Below, in pieces: positions 20,056 through 27,958 of a stretch of DNA of 51,226 bases. Within the stretch, counting starts at the first letter, position 1. Each line of letters starts with the position of its first letter. The position numbers and the translations under genes were made by a program. The stretch is from Acidobacteriaceae bacterium (GTDB lineage Bacteria; Acidobacteriota; Terriglobia; Terriglobales; Acidobacteriaceae): assembly GCA_030041305.1 (NCBI GenBank), contig JASHOC010000328.1, forward strand, positions 1 through 51,226, read 5' to 3'. Below the pieces are notes generated by a model. It was not told where the DNA came from, searched no databases, and saw only the letters and a program-made list of their open reading frames with translations.

Positions 20056-21171
20056 ATGCGCCACCGTTCGTTGCCTCCCTTTGCTTTTGCGCTCCTCGCC
20101 ATCGCTGCGGCGGCGCAACGCGCTCCCAGCCATGCCTGGCAAATCGGTCCGTTCACCCGGCGCACCGCCGACACACCCGTGATCACACCCAATCCCGCTT
20201 CCGTTTTTCAAGATCCGATCCTGAATGCCTCCGTGCATTGGGAAGCGCTGCATACGTTCAATCCGGCCACCCTCGTGCGCGACGGCAAAGTCGTTGTGCT
20301 CTATCGCGCCGAAGACAACGCGGGAGAAATGCAGATCGGCATGCACACCTCGCGCCTGGGTCTTGCCGAAAGCAGCGATGGCCTTCAATTCACCCGGCGG
20401 CCGGAACCTGTCTTCTACCCGGCCAACGACAGCCAGAAGGATCGCGAGTGGCCCGGGGGTGTCGAAGATCCCCGCATCGTCGAAACCCAAGAGGGCGCCT
20501 ACGTCTTGACGTACACCCAGTGGAACCGCCAAACCTGGTCGGTTGGCGTTGCGACCTCGTCCGATCTCGAGCACTGGACGAAGTACGGACCAGCCTTCCA
20601 CGACGCCGAGGGCGGTAAGTACGCCAATCTGAAATACAAATCGGCGGGAATTGTCACCGCGTTGCGCAAGGGAAGACTCATTGCCGTCCGTATCCACGGC
20701 CAGTACTGGATGTATTGGGGTGAAGGCGCGATTCACTTGGCGACTTCCCCGGACCTGATTCACTGGACTCCCGTTGAGGATGCGCATGGCAATCCCATTG
20801 AAGTCTTGCGCCCCCGGCCCGGACAGTTCGACAGCTCGTTTCCCGAGACCGGTCCTCCGCCCGTTCTCACCACGCGCGGCATCGTTGTCCTCTACAACGG
20901 CAAGAACGCCGCCTCCCATGGAGATCCCAATCTTGCCCCAGGCGCCTATGCCGTCGGCGAAGCGCTGTTCGCCGCCAACAATCCTCAACATCTGCTGGCC
21001 CGCACCGCGAATCCCGTGCTGGAGCCGGTCCTCCCCTGGGAGAAGAGTGGCCAATATGCTGCCGGAACCACCTTCGCCGAGGGACTGGTCTACTTCCACG
21101 ACCATTGGCTCCTGTTTTATGGCTGCGCCGACTCCTTCGTCGGCGTGGTTTCAGCCCCTTTTTCACCCTGA
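20056..21171 (+). CDS. Secreted GH130/GH43-like five-bladed propeller glycosidase or phosphorylase
   Basis: This 371-residue protein has a short signal peptide (LPPFAFALLAIAAAAQ). The propeller motifs HTFNPATLVRDGKVVVLYRA, WPGGVEDPRIVETQEG and FAEGLVYFHDHWLLFYGCAD match the GH130 family of mannoside phosphorylases and hydrolases, where the Asp of the GVEDPRI-type strand is the usual catalytic proton donor. Export to the periplasm suggests hydrolysis rather than phosphorolysis. It follows the broken enolase-superfamily gene on the same strand with a 250-base gap. GH43/GH32-type enzymes share the fold, so the exact family needs a profile search. Confidence 0.82.
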   Translation: MRHRSLPPFAFALLAIAAAAQRAPSHAWQIGPFTRRTADTPVITPNPASVFQDPILNASVHWEALHTFNPATLVRDGKVVVLYRAEDNAGEMQIGMHTSRLGLAESSDGLQFTRRPEPVFYPANDSQKDREWPGGVEDPRIVETQEGAYVLTYTQWNRQTWSVGVATSSDLEHWTKYGPAFHDAEGGKYANLKYKSAGIVTALRKGRLIAVRIHGQYWMYWGEGAIHLATSPDLIHWTPVEDAHGNPIEVLRPRPGQFDSSFPETGPPPVLTTRGIVVLYNGKNAASHGDPNLAPGAYAVGEALFAANNPQHLLARTANPVLEPVLPWEKSGQYAAGTTFAEGLVYFHDHWLLFYGCADSFVGVVSAPFSP

Positions 21172-21617
21172 CTTTGTTGGCGGGTGGCCCACCCTTAACC
21201 CAAGCACACGGTGAAGTCGCGTTACTCAGTCTTGCGCTTGGAATTCATGGCGCATCGCCGGGTCCCGCAGATGCCGTGACGAGCGTCATCGCCCGCGCGC
21301 CGCAAGAAGGTCTGTCGTGACAAGAGTCACCGCCCGTATTCGATTAGGGAGGGCTTGAGTGACGCGCGTCACCGCCCGGTTTCCAAGCAAGAACGTAGGA
21401 TTGTGGACCTGGAGAATGCTCCCTTCGGAACGACGGCTCTATTGAAAGTCCATCGCATAGGGCGACTGTGCGATCAGGGGAAAGTGGGGTCGGGCCAGAT
21501 CGGAATATCCGCGACATTTTCTCGCCTCTGCCTTCCAAATGTGGAACGAAAAGTGTCGCCGGGGGTCGCCGGGTTGGAGCAAAAACAGGCGAAAAAGCCG
21601 AGCGGCGAGGAGAATCG
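21172..21617. other. Regulatory-looking intergenic region before the FAD oxidoreductase
   Basis: These 446 bases contain a short GGGTGG/CCACCC palindrome right after the GH130-like gene (about 21181-21200), then three evenly spaced palindromes listed separately. No gene is seen; a longer open frame through the right half is an upstream extension of the next gene and lacks a good start signal. Confidence 0.5.
21276..21377. promoter_or_regulatory. Three TGAC-N4-GTCA palindromes at 41-42 bp spacing (candidate operator array)
   Basis: The palindromes lie at 21277-21288, 21318-21329 and 21360-21371. Each is part of a conserved 20-mer of the form GTGACGCGCGTCACCGCCCG (one or a few changes per copy), while the sequence between copies is unrelated. 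The spacing is close to four helical turns, so all sites would face the same side of the DNA. The array lies about 250-340 bases before the FAD oxidoreductase start. Confidence 0.5.
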
Positions 21618-23372
21618 ATGGCGAAGAAAAACGTGGATCGTAGAGCATTCCTGAAGGGCGCGGCCCTGGCCGCCATGGCCCCCGCCGCTCAGGCCGCGCA
21701 GGCCGCCCCGGCTGCGGGCCATTGGGATCGAGAAGCGGACGTAGTGGTGGTGGGATCCGGCGCTTCCGGTCTGCCCGCCTCGATTATCGCCAAGGAGAAC
21801 GGCGCGTCGGTGATCCTGGTCGAGGCGAACCGCGACATCGGCGGCCACGCCGCCGTCTGCTCCGGCAACATTCCGCTGGGCGGCGGCACCAAGGCGCAGA
21901 AAGACGCCGGAATTGTGGATTCGCCCGATATCCTCTTCAAAGACCTCACCGACTGGTCGGTGGTGGAGCCCAACGGGGCGGCCGATTACCGGTTCAACGA
22001 CCGCGACATCGTTCGCGCTTTCGCCGACAACAACGTTTTCGCCTACGACTTTCTCGTGGCCCATGGGCTTGTGTTTACGAGCCCCGTGCCCAACTTTCTG
22101 GGCATGGGCGCAGCAGGCCTCTCGGCGCCCAGGGCCATGCACGCGGCGGTCATGGCGTGGCCCCAGATTCAAACCGGCAAAGCAGTGGCCCCTGCCGTGC
22201 AGAAAACAACTGCCGGGGGCATCGGCATCGTTCGCCCGCTGGAGACGGCGGCGCGGAAAGCGGGAGTCCAAATTCTCCTGGAGCACAGGATGACCGGCGT
22301 GATCCGGGAGAACAACAACACCGGCCGCGTGGTGGGAATCGTCGTCGAGACCAACGGCGACAGGCTCAATATCCGCGCCCGGAAAGGCGTCATCCTCTGC
22401 ACCGGCGGCCACTCCGGCAACGTGAATTTCCGGCGCATATTCGATCCCCGCCTCACGGAGGAATACTGCGGCGTGGCGGGCGAGCCCTATACGTTCCAGG
22501 ACGCCAGCGGAGAAATCGCCGCCATGGCCGTCGGGGCGTCGCTTTGGGGCTCCGCCAACCAGACCGGGGAATTCGGCATTGCGATCACCAGAGCGGGGTA
22601 CATCGGGTGCCAGTACGGCTACCCTTCCATGTCTCCTACGTGGCAACCGACCAGCGAATATTTCCACCTTGCCCGCGCCACCGGCCTGCGGGTCCACGAT
22701 TATCAAAATGCGATCCACGTCAACCAGGTGGGCTTGAGGTTTTACAACGAGATGATGACCGGGTTCCCCGGCGCGCGCGCCAAGTATGAGCAGGAGAGTT
22801 GGCGCAACTCGGCCGACATGAAGTGGAACCCCAATGACTACCTTCCCGCCGCCATGGGCCTGAATGGCGGGACCGGCAACGGCGGCGGGCCAATTTGGGC
22901 CATCTTCGACGCCGAGACGATGAAGCGCGAGAATTGGACTGTGGAACCGCCCTATGTCGATAGGGAGGCCGGCTTCTTCTTTTCCGGCGACACCATTGCC
23001 GAGCTGACGGCCAACATCTCAAAAAACAAATATCAGAAGAACCCGATGCCGGCCCAGGCGCTCGCGGATACGGTTGCCCGCTACAACTCTTTTGTGGACG
23101 CGGGCAAGGACGCGGATTTCGACAAGCCCTCCCCCAAGTACAAAATTCAGACGCCTCCGTTTTACGCCGCCTGGGCCACACCCGTCATTCACGATTCCCG
23201 CGCCGGTCTGCGCGTCAACGCGCGCAACCAGGTGCAGGATCTCAATGGCGAGGTGATACCGGGCCTCTACTGCGCGGGCGAGTCCGCCGGTGGATTCAGC
23301 GAGCACGGCATTGCCCGTTGCGTCGTCGGTGGCCTCATCGCCGGCAGCAGCGCCGCCGCCGAAGAGGTGTGA
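21618..23372 (+). CDS. Tat-exported FAD-dependent oxidoreductase (fumarate reductase/3-ketosteroid dehydrogenase-like flavoprotein)
   Basis: This 584-residue flavoprotein has a Tat signal (DRRAFLKGAALAAMAP) and so folds in the cytoplasm before export. The dinucleotide-binding motif is VVVVGSGASGLPASIIA near residue 38, followed by EANRDIGGHAA. The C-terminus has the FAD-closing motif GLYCAGESAGGFSEHG and ends in a helix. This is the FAD_binding_2 family, which includes fumarate and urocanate reductases and ketosteroid dehydrogenases; the substrate cannot be read from sequence. No haem-binding CxxCH is present, so electrons must come from another protein. The ATG at 21618 is preceded by GAGGAGA; an upstream in-frame codon at 21468 would bury the Tat motif. 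Confidence 0.88.
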   Translation: MAKKNVDRRAFLKGAALAAMAPAAQAAQAAPAAGHWDREADVVVVGSGASGLPASIIAKENGASVILVEANRDIGGHAAVCSGNIPLGGGTKAQKDAGIVDSPDILFKDLTDWSVVEPNGAADYRFNDRDIVRAFADNNVFAYDFLVAHGLVFTSPVPNFLGMGAAGLSAPRAMHAAVMAWPQIQTGKAVAPAVQKTTAGGIGIVRPLETAARKAGVQILLEHRMTGVIRENNNTGRVVGIVVETNGDRLNIRARKGVILCTGGHSGNVNFRRIFDPRLTEEYCGVAGEPYTFQDASGEIAAMAVGASLWGSANQTGEFGIAITRAGYIGCQYGYPSMSPTWQPTSEYFHLARATGLRVHDYQNAIHVNQVGLRFYNEMMTGFPGARAKYEQESWRNSADMKWNPNDYLPAAMGLNGGTGNGGGPIWAIFDAETMKRENWTVEPPYVDREAGFFFSGDTIAELTANISKNKYQKNPMPAQALADTVARYNSFVDAGKDADFDKPSPKYKIQTPPFYAAWATPVIHDSRAGLRVNARNQVQDLNGEVIPGLYCAGESAGGFSEHGIARCVVGGLIAGSSAAAEEV

Positions 23373-23453
23373 AGGCAACTTGAACCCCAGCCTCCACTGC
23401 CCAACCCGCCCACTACGAAGTCCCCGCTTGACGGCTTCTGGTAGACTTCCCGC

Positions 23454-24278
23454 ATGAAAAAATGCCGATTCGCCGCCGCTCTTGCACGCGTGTCGCTGCT
23501 CACCCTTGTGGCCGTCTTGTTCGCCGCCCCGTTCGCCGCCGCGCAGGACTGGGCCAAACAGATCCTCGACCGCTCGCCGCGCCATCAGGAATGGGTCAAC
23601 ATCCCCTCCGCCCACGGGACCCTGCAGGCCTTCATCGTTTACCCGCAAGTCAGCCGCAAAGCCCCCGTGCTCCTGATGATTCACGAAATCTTCGGTCTCA
23701 CCGACTGGGTGCGCAGCATGGCCGACGATCTCGCCGCCCAAGGCTATATCGTGATCGCCCCCGACCTGCTTTCCGGCACTGGCCCCAACAACGGAGGCAG
23801 TAGTTCCTACCCCGATCAGGACGCACGCGTCAAAGCCGTCTCCATGCTCGATCCCGACAGCGTCACCACCGAGCTCAATGCTGCGGCCGACTATGCCCTC
23901 AAGCTGCCCGCAGCCAACGGCAAACTCGCCGTCATCGGCTTCTGTTGGGGCGGCGGTCAGTCATTCCGCTTCGCCACCAGCCGTCACGACCTCAGCGCCG
24001 CCTATGTCTTCTATGGTCCGCCACCCAAGGACCTGGCCGTCATCACCGCCCCCGTCTACGGCTTCTACGCCGGCAACGACGCGCGCATCTCGTCCACGGT
24101 TCCGGCCACCCAAACGGCGATGGCCGCCGCCGGCAAAAAATACGAGCCCGTCATCTACAAAGACGCCGGACACGGCTTCATGCGCATGGGCGAGGACCCG
24201 GCCAACACCAATCCAGCCAACACCACGGCCCGGAATGAAGCGCTCAAACGGCTGGAGCATCTGTTGAAAAAGATGTAG
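23454..24278 (+). CDS. Secreted dienelactone-hydrolase-family protein
   Basis: This 274-residue alpha/beta-hydrolase has a clear signal peptide (LTLVAVLFAAPFAAAQ). The dienelactone hydrolase pattern is present: IHEIFGLTDWVRSMADDLAA, the nucleophile Cys in VIGFCWGGGQSFRFA near residue 164, the Asp in YAGNDARI, and the His in DAGHGFMR. Classical DLH opens cis-dienelactone in chloroaromatic degradation, but secreted relatives act on varied esters and lactones. No aromatic-degradation genes are nearby. It follows the FAD oxidoreductase by 81 bases and may be co-transcribed. Confidence 0.88.
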   Translation: MKKCRFAAALARVSLLTLVAVLFAAPFAAAQDWAKQILDRSPRHQEWVNIPSAHGTLQAFIVYPQVSRKAPVLLMIHEIFGLTDWVRSMADDLAAQGYIVIAPDLLSGTGPNNGGSSSYPDQDARVKAVSMLDPDSVTTELNAAADYALKLPAANGKLAVIGFCWGGGQSFRFATSRHDLSAAYVFYGPPPKDLAVITAPVYGFYAGNDARISSTVPATQTAMAAAGKKYEPVIYKDAGHGFMRMGEDPANTNPANTTARNEALKRLEHLLKKM

Positions 24279-24283
24279 CGAGA

Positions 24284-24310
24284 ACGGCCGGCCTCATTCC
24301 TGCCGGCCGT
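24284..24310. repeat. 9-bp GC-rich hairpin before yacG
   Basis: ACGGCCGGC at 24284-24292 pairs exactly with GCCGGCCGT at 24302-24310. No T-run follows, so this is not a normal terminator. It ends 12 bases before the yacG start codon and could affect translation or stabilise the 3' end of the preceding message. Confidence 0.4.
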
Positions 24311-24322
24311 AGCAAAATCTAA

Positions 24323-24553
24323 ATGGCTCCCAGAAAAAAACCGGCAAAACCGCTCCGCTGCCCCACCTGCGGCGCTTTGGTCCGCATTCAGGACGAGGAT
24401 TTCCCGTTCTGCAGTGACCACTGCCGCCAAATCGACCTGGGCAAATGGGCCACCGGCGTCTACAAGATCAGCTCTCCGGTGCTCGACCCTGAAGTTCTCG
24501 AAGATTTGGGTGGTTCGGGTACGCACCGTGGCGGAGGTTCGCATGAGAATTGA
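24323..24553 (+). CDS. yacG: YacG-like zinc-finger DNA gyrase inhibitor
   Basis: This 76-residue protein has the four-Cys zinc ribbon of YacG: RCPTCGALV near residue 12 and FPFCSDHCRQIDLGKWATG near residue 30. E. coli YacG binds GyrB and inhibits gyrase; the same role here is inferred from the family. The C-terminal tail is acidic and then Gly-rich. Its 3' end overlaps the start of pgpA by 11 bases, so the two are probably co-translated. No strong ribosome-binding site is visible before its ATG. Confidence 0.88.
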   Translation: MAPRKKPAKPLRCPTCGALVRIQDEDFPFCSDHCRQIDLGKWATGVYKISSPVLDPEVLEDLGGSGTHRGGGSHEN

Positions 24554-25055
24554 AGGCGCCACGCCTCCAACCGTTGAGCCTCAGCAAGAAACCGCGTGGG
24601 CTTTCCTCGTCGCCACCTTCTTCGGAGCCGGCCGCCTGAAGCCGGCGCCTGGCTCCTGGGCCTCGGCAGCCGCAGTGCTGCTTTGGGCGGCGTTCGCCTG
24701 GGCCTTCCACCCGGCGCCCTGGCTGCTTGCACTGGCCTTGGGTTGTGGAATCACCCTCGCCCTCGTCCTCGGCATTCCCGCCGCCACCATCGCCGAGCGT
24801 GAGAGCGGTCGCCACGATCCGGGTTTCGTCGTCATCGACGAAGTCGTCGGCCAATGGACAAGCCTCCTTTTCTGCCCTTTCGACTGGCGCTATGCCCTCC
24901 TGGCGTTTGTGCTTTTTCGCGCCATTGACATCATCAAGCCGGTTCCTGCCCGCCAACTCGAACGGCTGCCCGGAGGCTGGGGAATCCTTTTCGACGATGT
25001 GGCCGCCGGCCTGTATGCTTTGGGTATAGTGTCGCTTACGCGATTCTGGTTCTGA
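24543..25055 (+). CDS. pgpA: Phosphatidylglycerophosphatase A
   Basis: This 170-residue integral membrane enzyme removes phosphate from phosphatidylglycerophosphate to give phosphatidylglycerol. The PgpA signatures GAGRLKPAPGSWASAAAVLL and DPGFVVIDEVVGQW are present, as are three to four hydrophobic helices. The ATG at 24543 is chosen because GGAGG lies five bases ahead; a longer in-frame extension to 24414 runs through yacG in another frame and has no support. Confidence 0.93.
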   Translation: MRIEGATPPTVEPQQETAWAFLVATFFGAGRLKPAPGSWASAAAVLLWAAFAWAFHPAPWLLALALGCGITLALVLGIPAATIAERESGRHDPGFVVIDEVVGQWTSLLFCPFDWRYALLAFVLFRAIDIIKPVPARQLERLPGGWGILFDDVAAGLYALGIVSLTRFWF

Positions 25056-25056
25056 C

Positions 25057-26106
25057 ATGCCGCGCCTTGGTTCACAATCCGCTTCTGAAAGCGTCCCCCT
25101 GCCCCGCATCGCCGATCTGGCGCCGCCCGCCGCTCTGCCTCTCGGCGAAGTCGAATTGAGCGGTTCGCACTTGGGGCCGCACAGTTTCGGTCCTCCTGCG
25201 GTTCTGGTGGATGGTCAACCCGCTCAGGTGTTGATGAGCCGGTCGGCGCGTCTCATTTTTCGCGTCCCTGAGCGCGCTTCCACCGGGCTGGTCGAAGTGC
25301 GCAGTCCCGCCGGCGCCAGCAACACCGTTCCGCTGCGTGTGGCGCGCCAGTTAACCGATGGCCTGCACCCCGTCACCAGTCCCGCGATCAGTCGCTCCGG
25401 CATGATCTACGCCACCATCTCCGGCCCGCGCGGAAAGCAGACGCCGGTTTCGGTGGTGCGCATCAGCCCCGACGGGCGCGGCACACCCTTCGTCACCGGC
25501 ATCTTGAACGCCACTGGGTTGGCCTTTAACGCCGCCGGCGACCTCTTTGTGACCTCCCGCGCCGAGGGTAACGTCTACCGCATCGATGCCGTCGGCGAGT
25601 CCACTGTCTACGCTGAAGGCATGGGCGTCGCTACGGGCGCCGCCTTCGATAGCGACGGCAATCTCTATGTGGGCGACCGCAGCGGCACCATTTTCAAAAT
25701 CAATTCCCAGCGCCAGATCTTTGTCTACGCCACCTTGGAGCCGAGCGTCGCCGCCTATCACATTGCCGTCAGCGCTGACGGTCGCCTGTTCGTGACCGCG
25801 CCTTCGCTCTCTTCCAATGAAGCCATTTGGGTGGTCGAACCCAACGGAGACACCCGCGCTTGGTTTCGCGGTCTGGGCCGTCCCCAGGGACTCGCGCTTT
25901 CCCGCGACGGCGACGTTTATGTGGCCGCTTGCCTGCGCGGACAGCGCGGCCTGGTGCGGGTCACGCCTTCCGGCGAAGCTTCGCTCGCCCTTTCGGGAAT
26001 TAACCTGGTCGGTGTCGCTTTCTCTCCCCTCGGCGGAGCCATCCTTGCCACCCACGAAGCCGTTTATGATGTGGATTTGGGCGTCGACGGGCTGGACCTG
26101 TTTTGA
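25057..26106 (+). CDS. IPT/TIG-domain plus beta-propeller (NHL/SMP-30-like) protein
   Basis: This 349-residue protein has an N-terminal IPT/TIG immunoglobulin-like domain (about residues 15-95, with GEVELSGSHLGPHSFGPP and VEVRSPAGASNTVPL). A propeller of repeated strands such as GLAFNAAGDLFVTSRAEGNV, AAFDSDGNLYVGDRSGTI and GLALSRDGDVYVAAC follows. No enzyme motif or signal peptide is visible. The start is one base after the pgpA stop, so it is translationally close-coupled. Its role is unknown; such propellers often bind proteins or sugars. Confidence 0.75.
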   Translation: MPRLGSQSASESVPLPRIADLAPPAALPLGEVELSGSHLGPHSFGPPAVLVDGQPAQVLMSRSARLIFRVPERASTGLVEVRSPAGASNTVPLRVARQLTDGLHPVTSPAISRSGMIYATISGPRGKQTPVSVVRISPDGRGTPFVTGILNATGLAFNAAGDLFVTSRAEGNVYRIDAVGESTVYAEGMGVATGAAFDSDGNLYVGDRSGTIFKINSQRQIFVYATLEPSVAAYHIAVSADGRLFVTAPSLSSNEAIWVVEPNGDTRAWFRGLGRPQGLALSRDGDVYVAACLRGQRGLVRVTPSGEASLALSGINLVGVAFSPLGGAILATHEAVYDVDLGVDGLDLF

Positions 26107-26110
26107 AGCC

Positions 26111-26238
26111 CTCAGTTCTCAGCTTTCCGCCAACAGCCAGACCGAGGACCCGTCTGACAGTCGCGTTTCGCCGTGGAAACCACCGCGGCTGATCCGCCGC
26201 TTTGAAGCTGAGAGCTGAAAGCTAATAGCTGAAAGCTG
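26111..26238. repeat. Imperfect inverted and tandem GCTGAAAGCT repeats
   Basis: CTCAGTTCTCAGCTTTC (26111-26127) is the near reverse complement of the start of a tandem block at 26207-26238 made of GCTGAGAGCTGAAAGCT-type units. The 80 bases between are unrelated. This fills the gap between the propeller gene and cinA and looks like a dispersed palindromic repeat. Confidence 0.55.
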
Positions 26239-26243
26239 CCTTT

Positions 26244-27488
26244 ATGAAATCCGAAATCATCGCCGTCGGCTCCGAGATGCTCACTCCGCATCGCCAGGAC
26301 ACCAACTCGCTTTATCTCACCCAAAAACTCAACGAGATCGGCGTCACCGTCGCCTTCAAGACCATTGTCGGCGACCGCCGCAAAGATCTCGTCAACGTCA
26401 TCCGCACCGCGCTTGGCCGCGTCGACATTCTCCTCCTTATGGGCGGCCTCGGCCCTACTGAGGATGACCTCACGCGCGAGGCCGTGGCTGAAGCGCTCTC
26501 GCTCACCCTGCGCCGCGACGCCACCCAGGTTGCCGCGCTCCACGCCCGCGCCGCCACCTGGCGCATTTCCATGCCCCAAAACAACCTCAAACAGGCCGAC
26601 GTTCTGGAAGGAGCAACCCTGTTGCCCAATTCCAATGGCAGCGCCCCCGGCCAATGGCTCGACACCATTTTCTCGGGCTATCGCAAGCTGATCGCGCTTC
26701 TTCCCGGCCCGCCGCACGAGTGCAAGCCGCTTTTCGACACCGAGTGTTTGCCGCGGCTGCGCGAAGCCGCGCCGCCCCGCGCCATCGCCACCCGCACGCT
26801 CAAGGCGGCCATGCTCCCCGAGTCGCAGGCCGACAAGCTGCTCGCCCCCATCTACACCACGTATGCGGATGTTGAAACCACCATCCTCGCCCATACCGGC
26901 GACATCCAACTGACCCTCCTCTGCGCCAAGCCAACCCTCGAAGCTGCGCAGCAGCGCGTCGACGAACTGGCCGGCCGCATGGAAGAGGCTCTCGAGGACT
27001 GGCTCTACTCTTCCCAGGGTGACACGCTCGAGCAGATCGTGCTCTATTATCTCGGCCTGCGCCAAGCTACGCTGGCCGTCGCCGAAAGCTGCACCGGCGG
27101 GCTCATTACGCAGCGCATCACTTCCGTTCCCGGCAGCTCGCGTTCGTTTCTCGGCGGGGCCGTCGTCTATTCCGACCCCCTCAAAACCGCGTTCGCGGGT
27201 GTGCCCGAGGATCTCATTGCGCAGCATGGAGCCGTCTCCGCAGAGGTGGCGAAAGCCTTGGCTAACGGTATTCGGTTGCGTACCGGAGCCACTGTCGGCC
27301 TCGGCGTTACCGGCATCGCCGGCCCTACCGGCGCCACCGAAACCAAACCCGTCGGCCTGGTCTACATCGCCGTTTCCGACGCCCAAAAAACCGATTGCCT
27401 CGACCGCACCTACCGCGGCGACCGTGATCGCATTCGCGACTACGCCGCCCAGCAAGCTCTCGACCTGGTCCGTCGCCGGCTCATGTAA
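26244..27488 (+). CDS. cinA: CinA: competence/damage-inducible protein, NMN amidohydrolase (PncC) domain
   Basis: This 414-residue protein has two domains. The N-terminal MoCF/COG1058 domain (EIIAVGSEMLTPHRQDTNS, GGLGPTEDDLTREAVAEAL) acts as an ADP-ribose pyrophosphatase-like module in some relatives. The C-terminal CinA domain (VAESCTGGLITQRITSVPGS and VTGIAGPTGATETKPVGLV) is the nicotinamide-nucleotide amidase that recycles NMN to nicotinate mononucleotide. Length and order are normal. The repeat block just upstream leaves no strong ribosome-binding site. Confidence 0.94.
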   Translation: MKSEIIAVGSEMLTPHRQDTNSLYLTQKLNEIGVTVAFKTIVGDRRKDLVNVIRTALGRVDILLLMGGLGPTEDDLTREAVAEALSLTLRRDATQVAALHARAATWRISMPQNNLKQADVLEGATLLPNSNGSAPGQWLDTIFSGYRKLIALLPGPPHECKPLFDTECLPRLREAAPPRAIATRTLKAAMLPESQADKLLAPIYTTYADVETTILAHTGDIQLTLLCAKPTLEAAQQRVDELAGRMEEALEDWLYSSQGDTLEQIVLYYLGLRQATLAVAESCTGGLITQRITSVPGSSRSFLGGAVVYSDPLKTAFAGVPEDLIAQHGAVSAEVAKALANGIRLRTGATVGLGVTGIAGPTGATETKPVGLVYIAVSDAQKTDCLDRTYRGDRDRIRDYAAQQALDLVRRRLM

Positions 27489-27958
27489 ACATCGCCTCTC
27501 CCGAATCCGCATTCCGCTTTCGCGCCCAGCTCCCGCTCGTTTCGCGCCGCGAACATCTTACGGCCCGGTCGCTGTATGAAGTGGAGTTTGGATTCCGCGG
27601 TTCCATCCCAACCCGCACCGTCGAATCTGCATCTATAGCGGTTCTCCAATTGGTGTAGAGCAGAACCTCGAACGTTGAGTGGCGTTTTTCCCAAGAAAAC
27701 GCCACCTGGCACGCCCCTCAAAACTCCACGGGAATTGGAGAACCGCCGTAAGCGCGCTCACTGCGGGCTTTTTGTTGGCTTGACGGCCGTTTCGCAGAAT
27801 GGTACAAGTACGCTCAGGGGAGTGGCGATAGCCGGGAAGCTCTGTGCTTCCAGAATGGCCGTACGCGGTGTCGCCCGCCGTTAGGTCTATAAGCGGGTCT
27901 CCGCAATTGCGTCCGGGCAAGTTCATTGCAAGCGGGCAATTGATAAGGAGATTTCAGG
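27489..27958. other. Intergenic region with a 118-bp mobile-type repeat
   Basis: These 470 bases between cinA and the TonB-dependent receptor hold copy 1 of the palindromic element (listed separately). AAGGAG at 27945-27950 is the ribosome-binding site of the receptor. No other gene is seen. Confidence 0.55.
27634..27751. mobile_element. 118-bp MITE-like element, copy 1
   Basis: This element has 14-bp perfect terminal inverted repeats (GCGGTTCTCCAATT at 27638-27651 and its complement at 27733-27746). It also has an internal hairpin (GTGGCGTTTT at 27679-27688 with AAAACGCCAC at 27696-27705). TA lies just outside both ends, as for IS630/mariner-type insertion. It is identical base for base to copy 2 at 33971-34088 and has the same orientation. 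It has no transposase, so it would be mobilised in trans. Confidence 0.8.

Noticed and set aside
21276..21377. The three regularly spaced repeats as a CRISPR array
   Set aside because: There are only three short, imperfect and palindromic repeats, the spacing between repeat ends is about 21 bases, and no cas gene is present.
24284..24310. The hairpin before yacG as an intrinsic terminator
   Set aside because: No T-run follows on either strand; the plus strand continues AGCAAAATC.
27675..27884. Small open frames inside the 118-bp element that give the same peptide in both copies
   Set aside because: The shared peptide is explained by DNA identity of the copies; the starts are TTG without a ribosome-binding site and the frames run into unrelated sequence.
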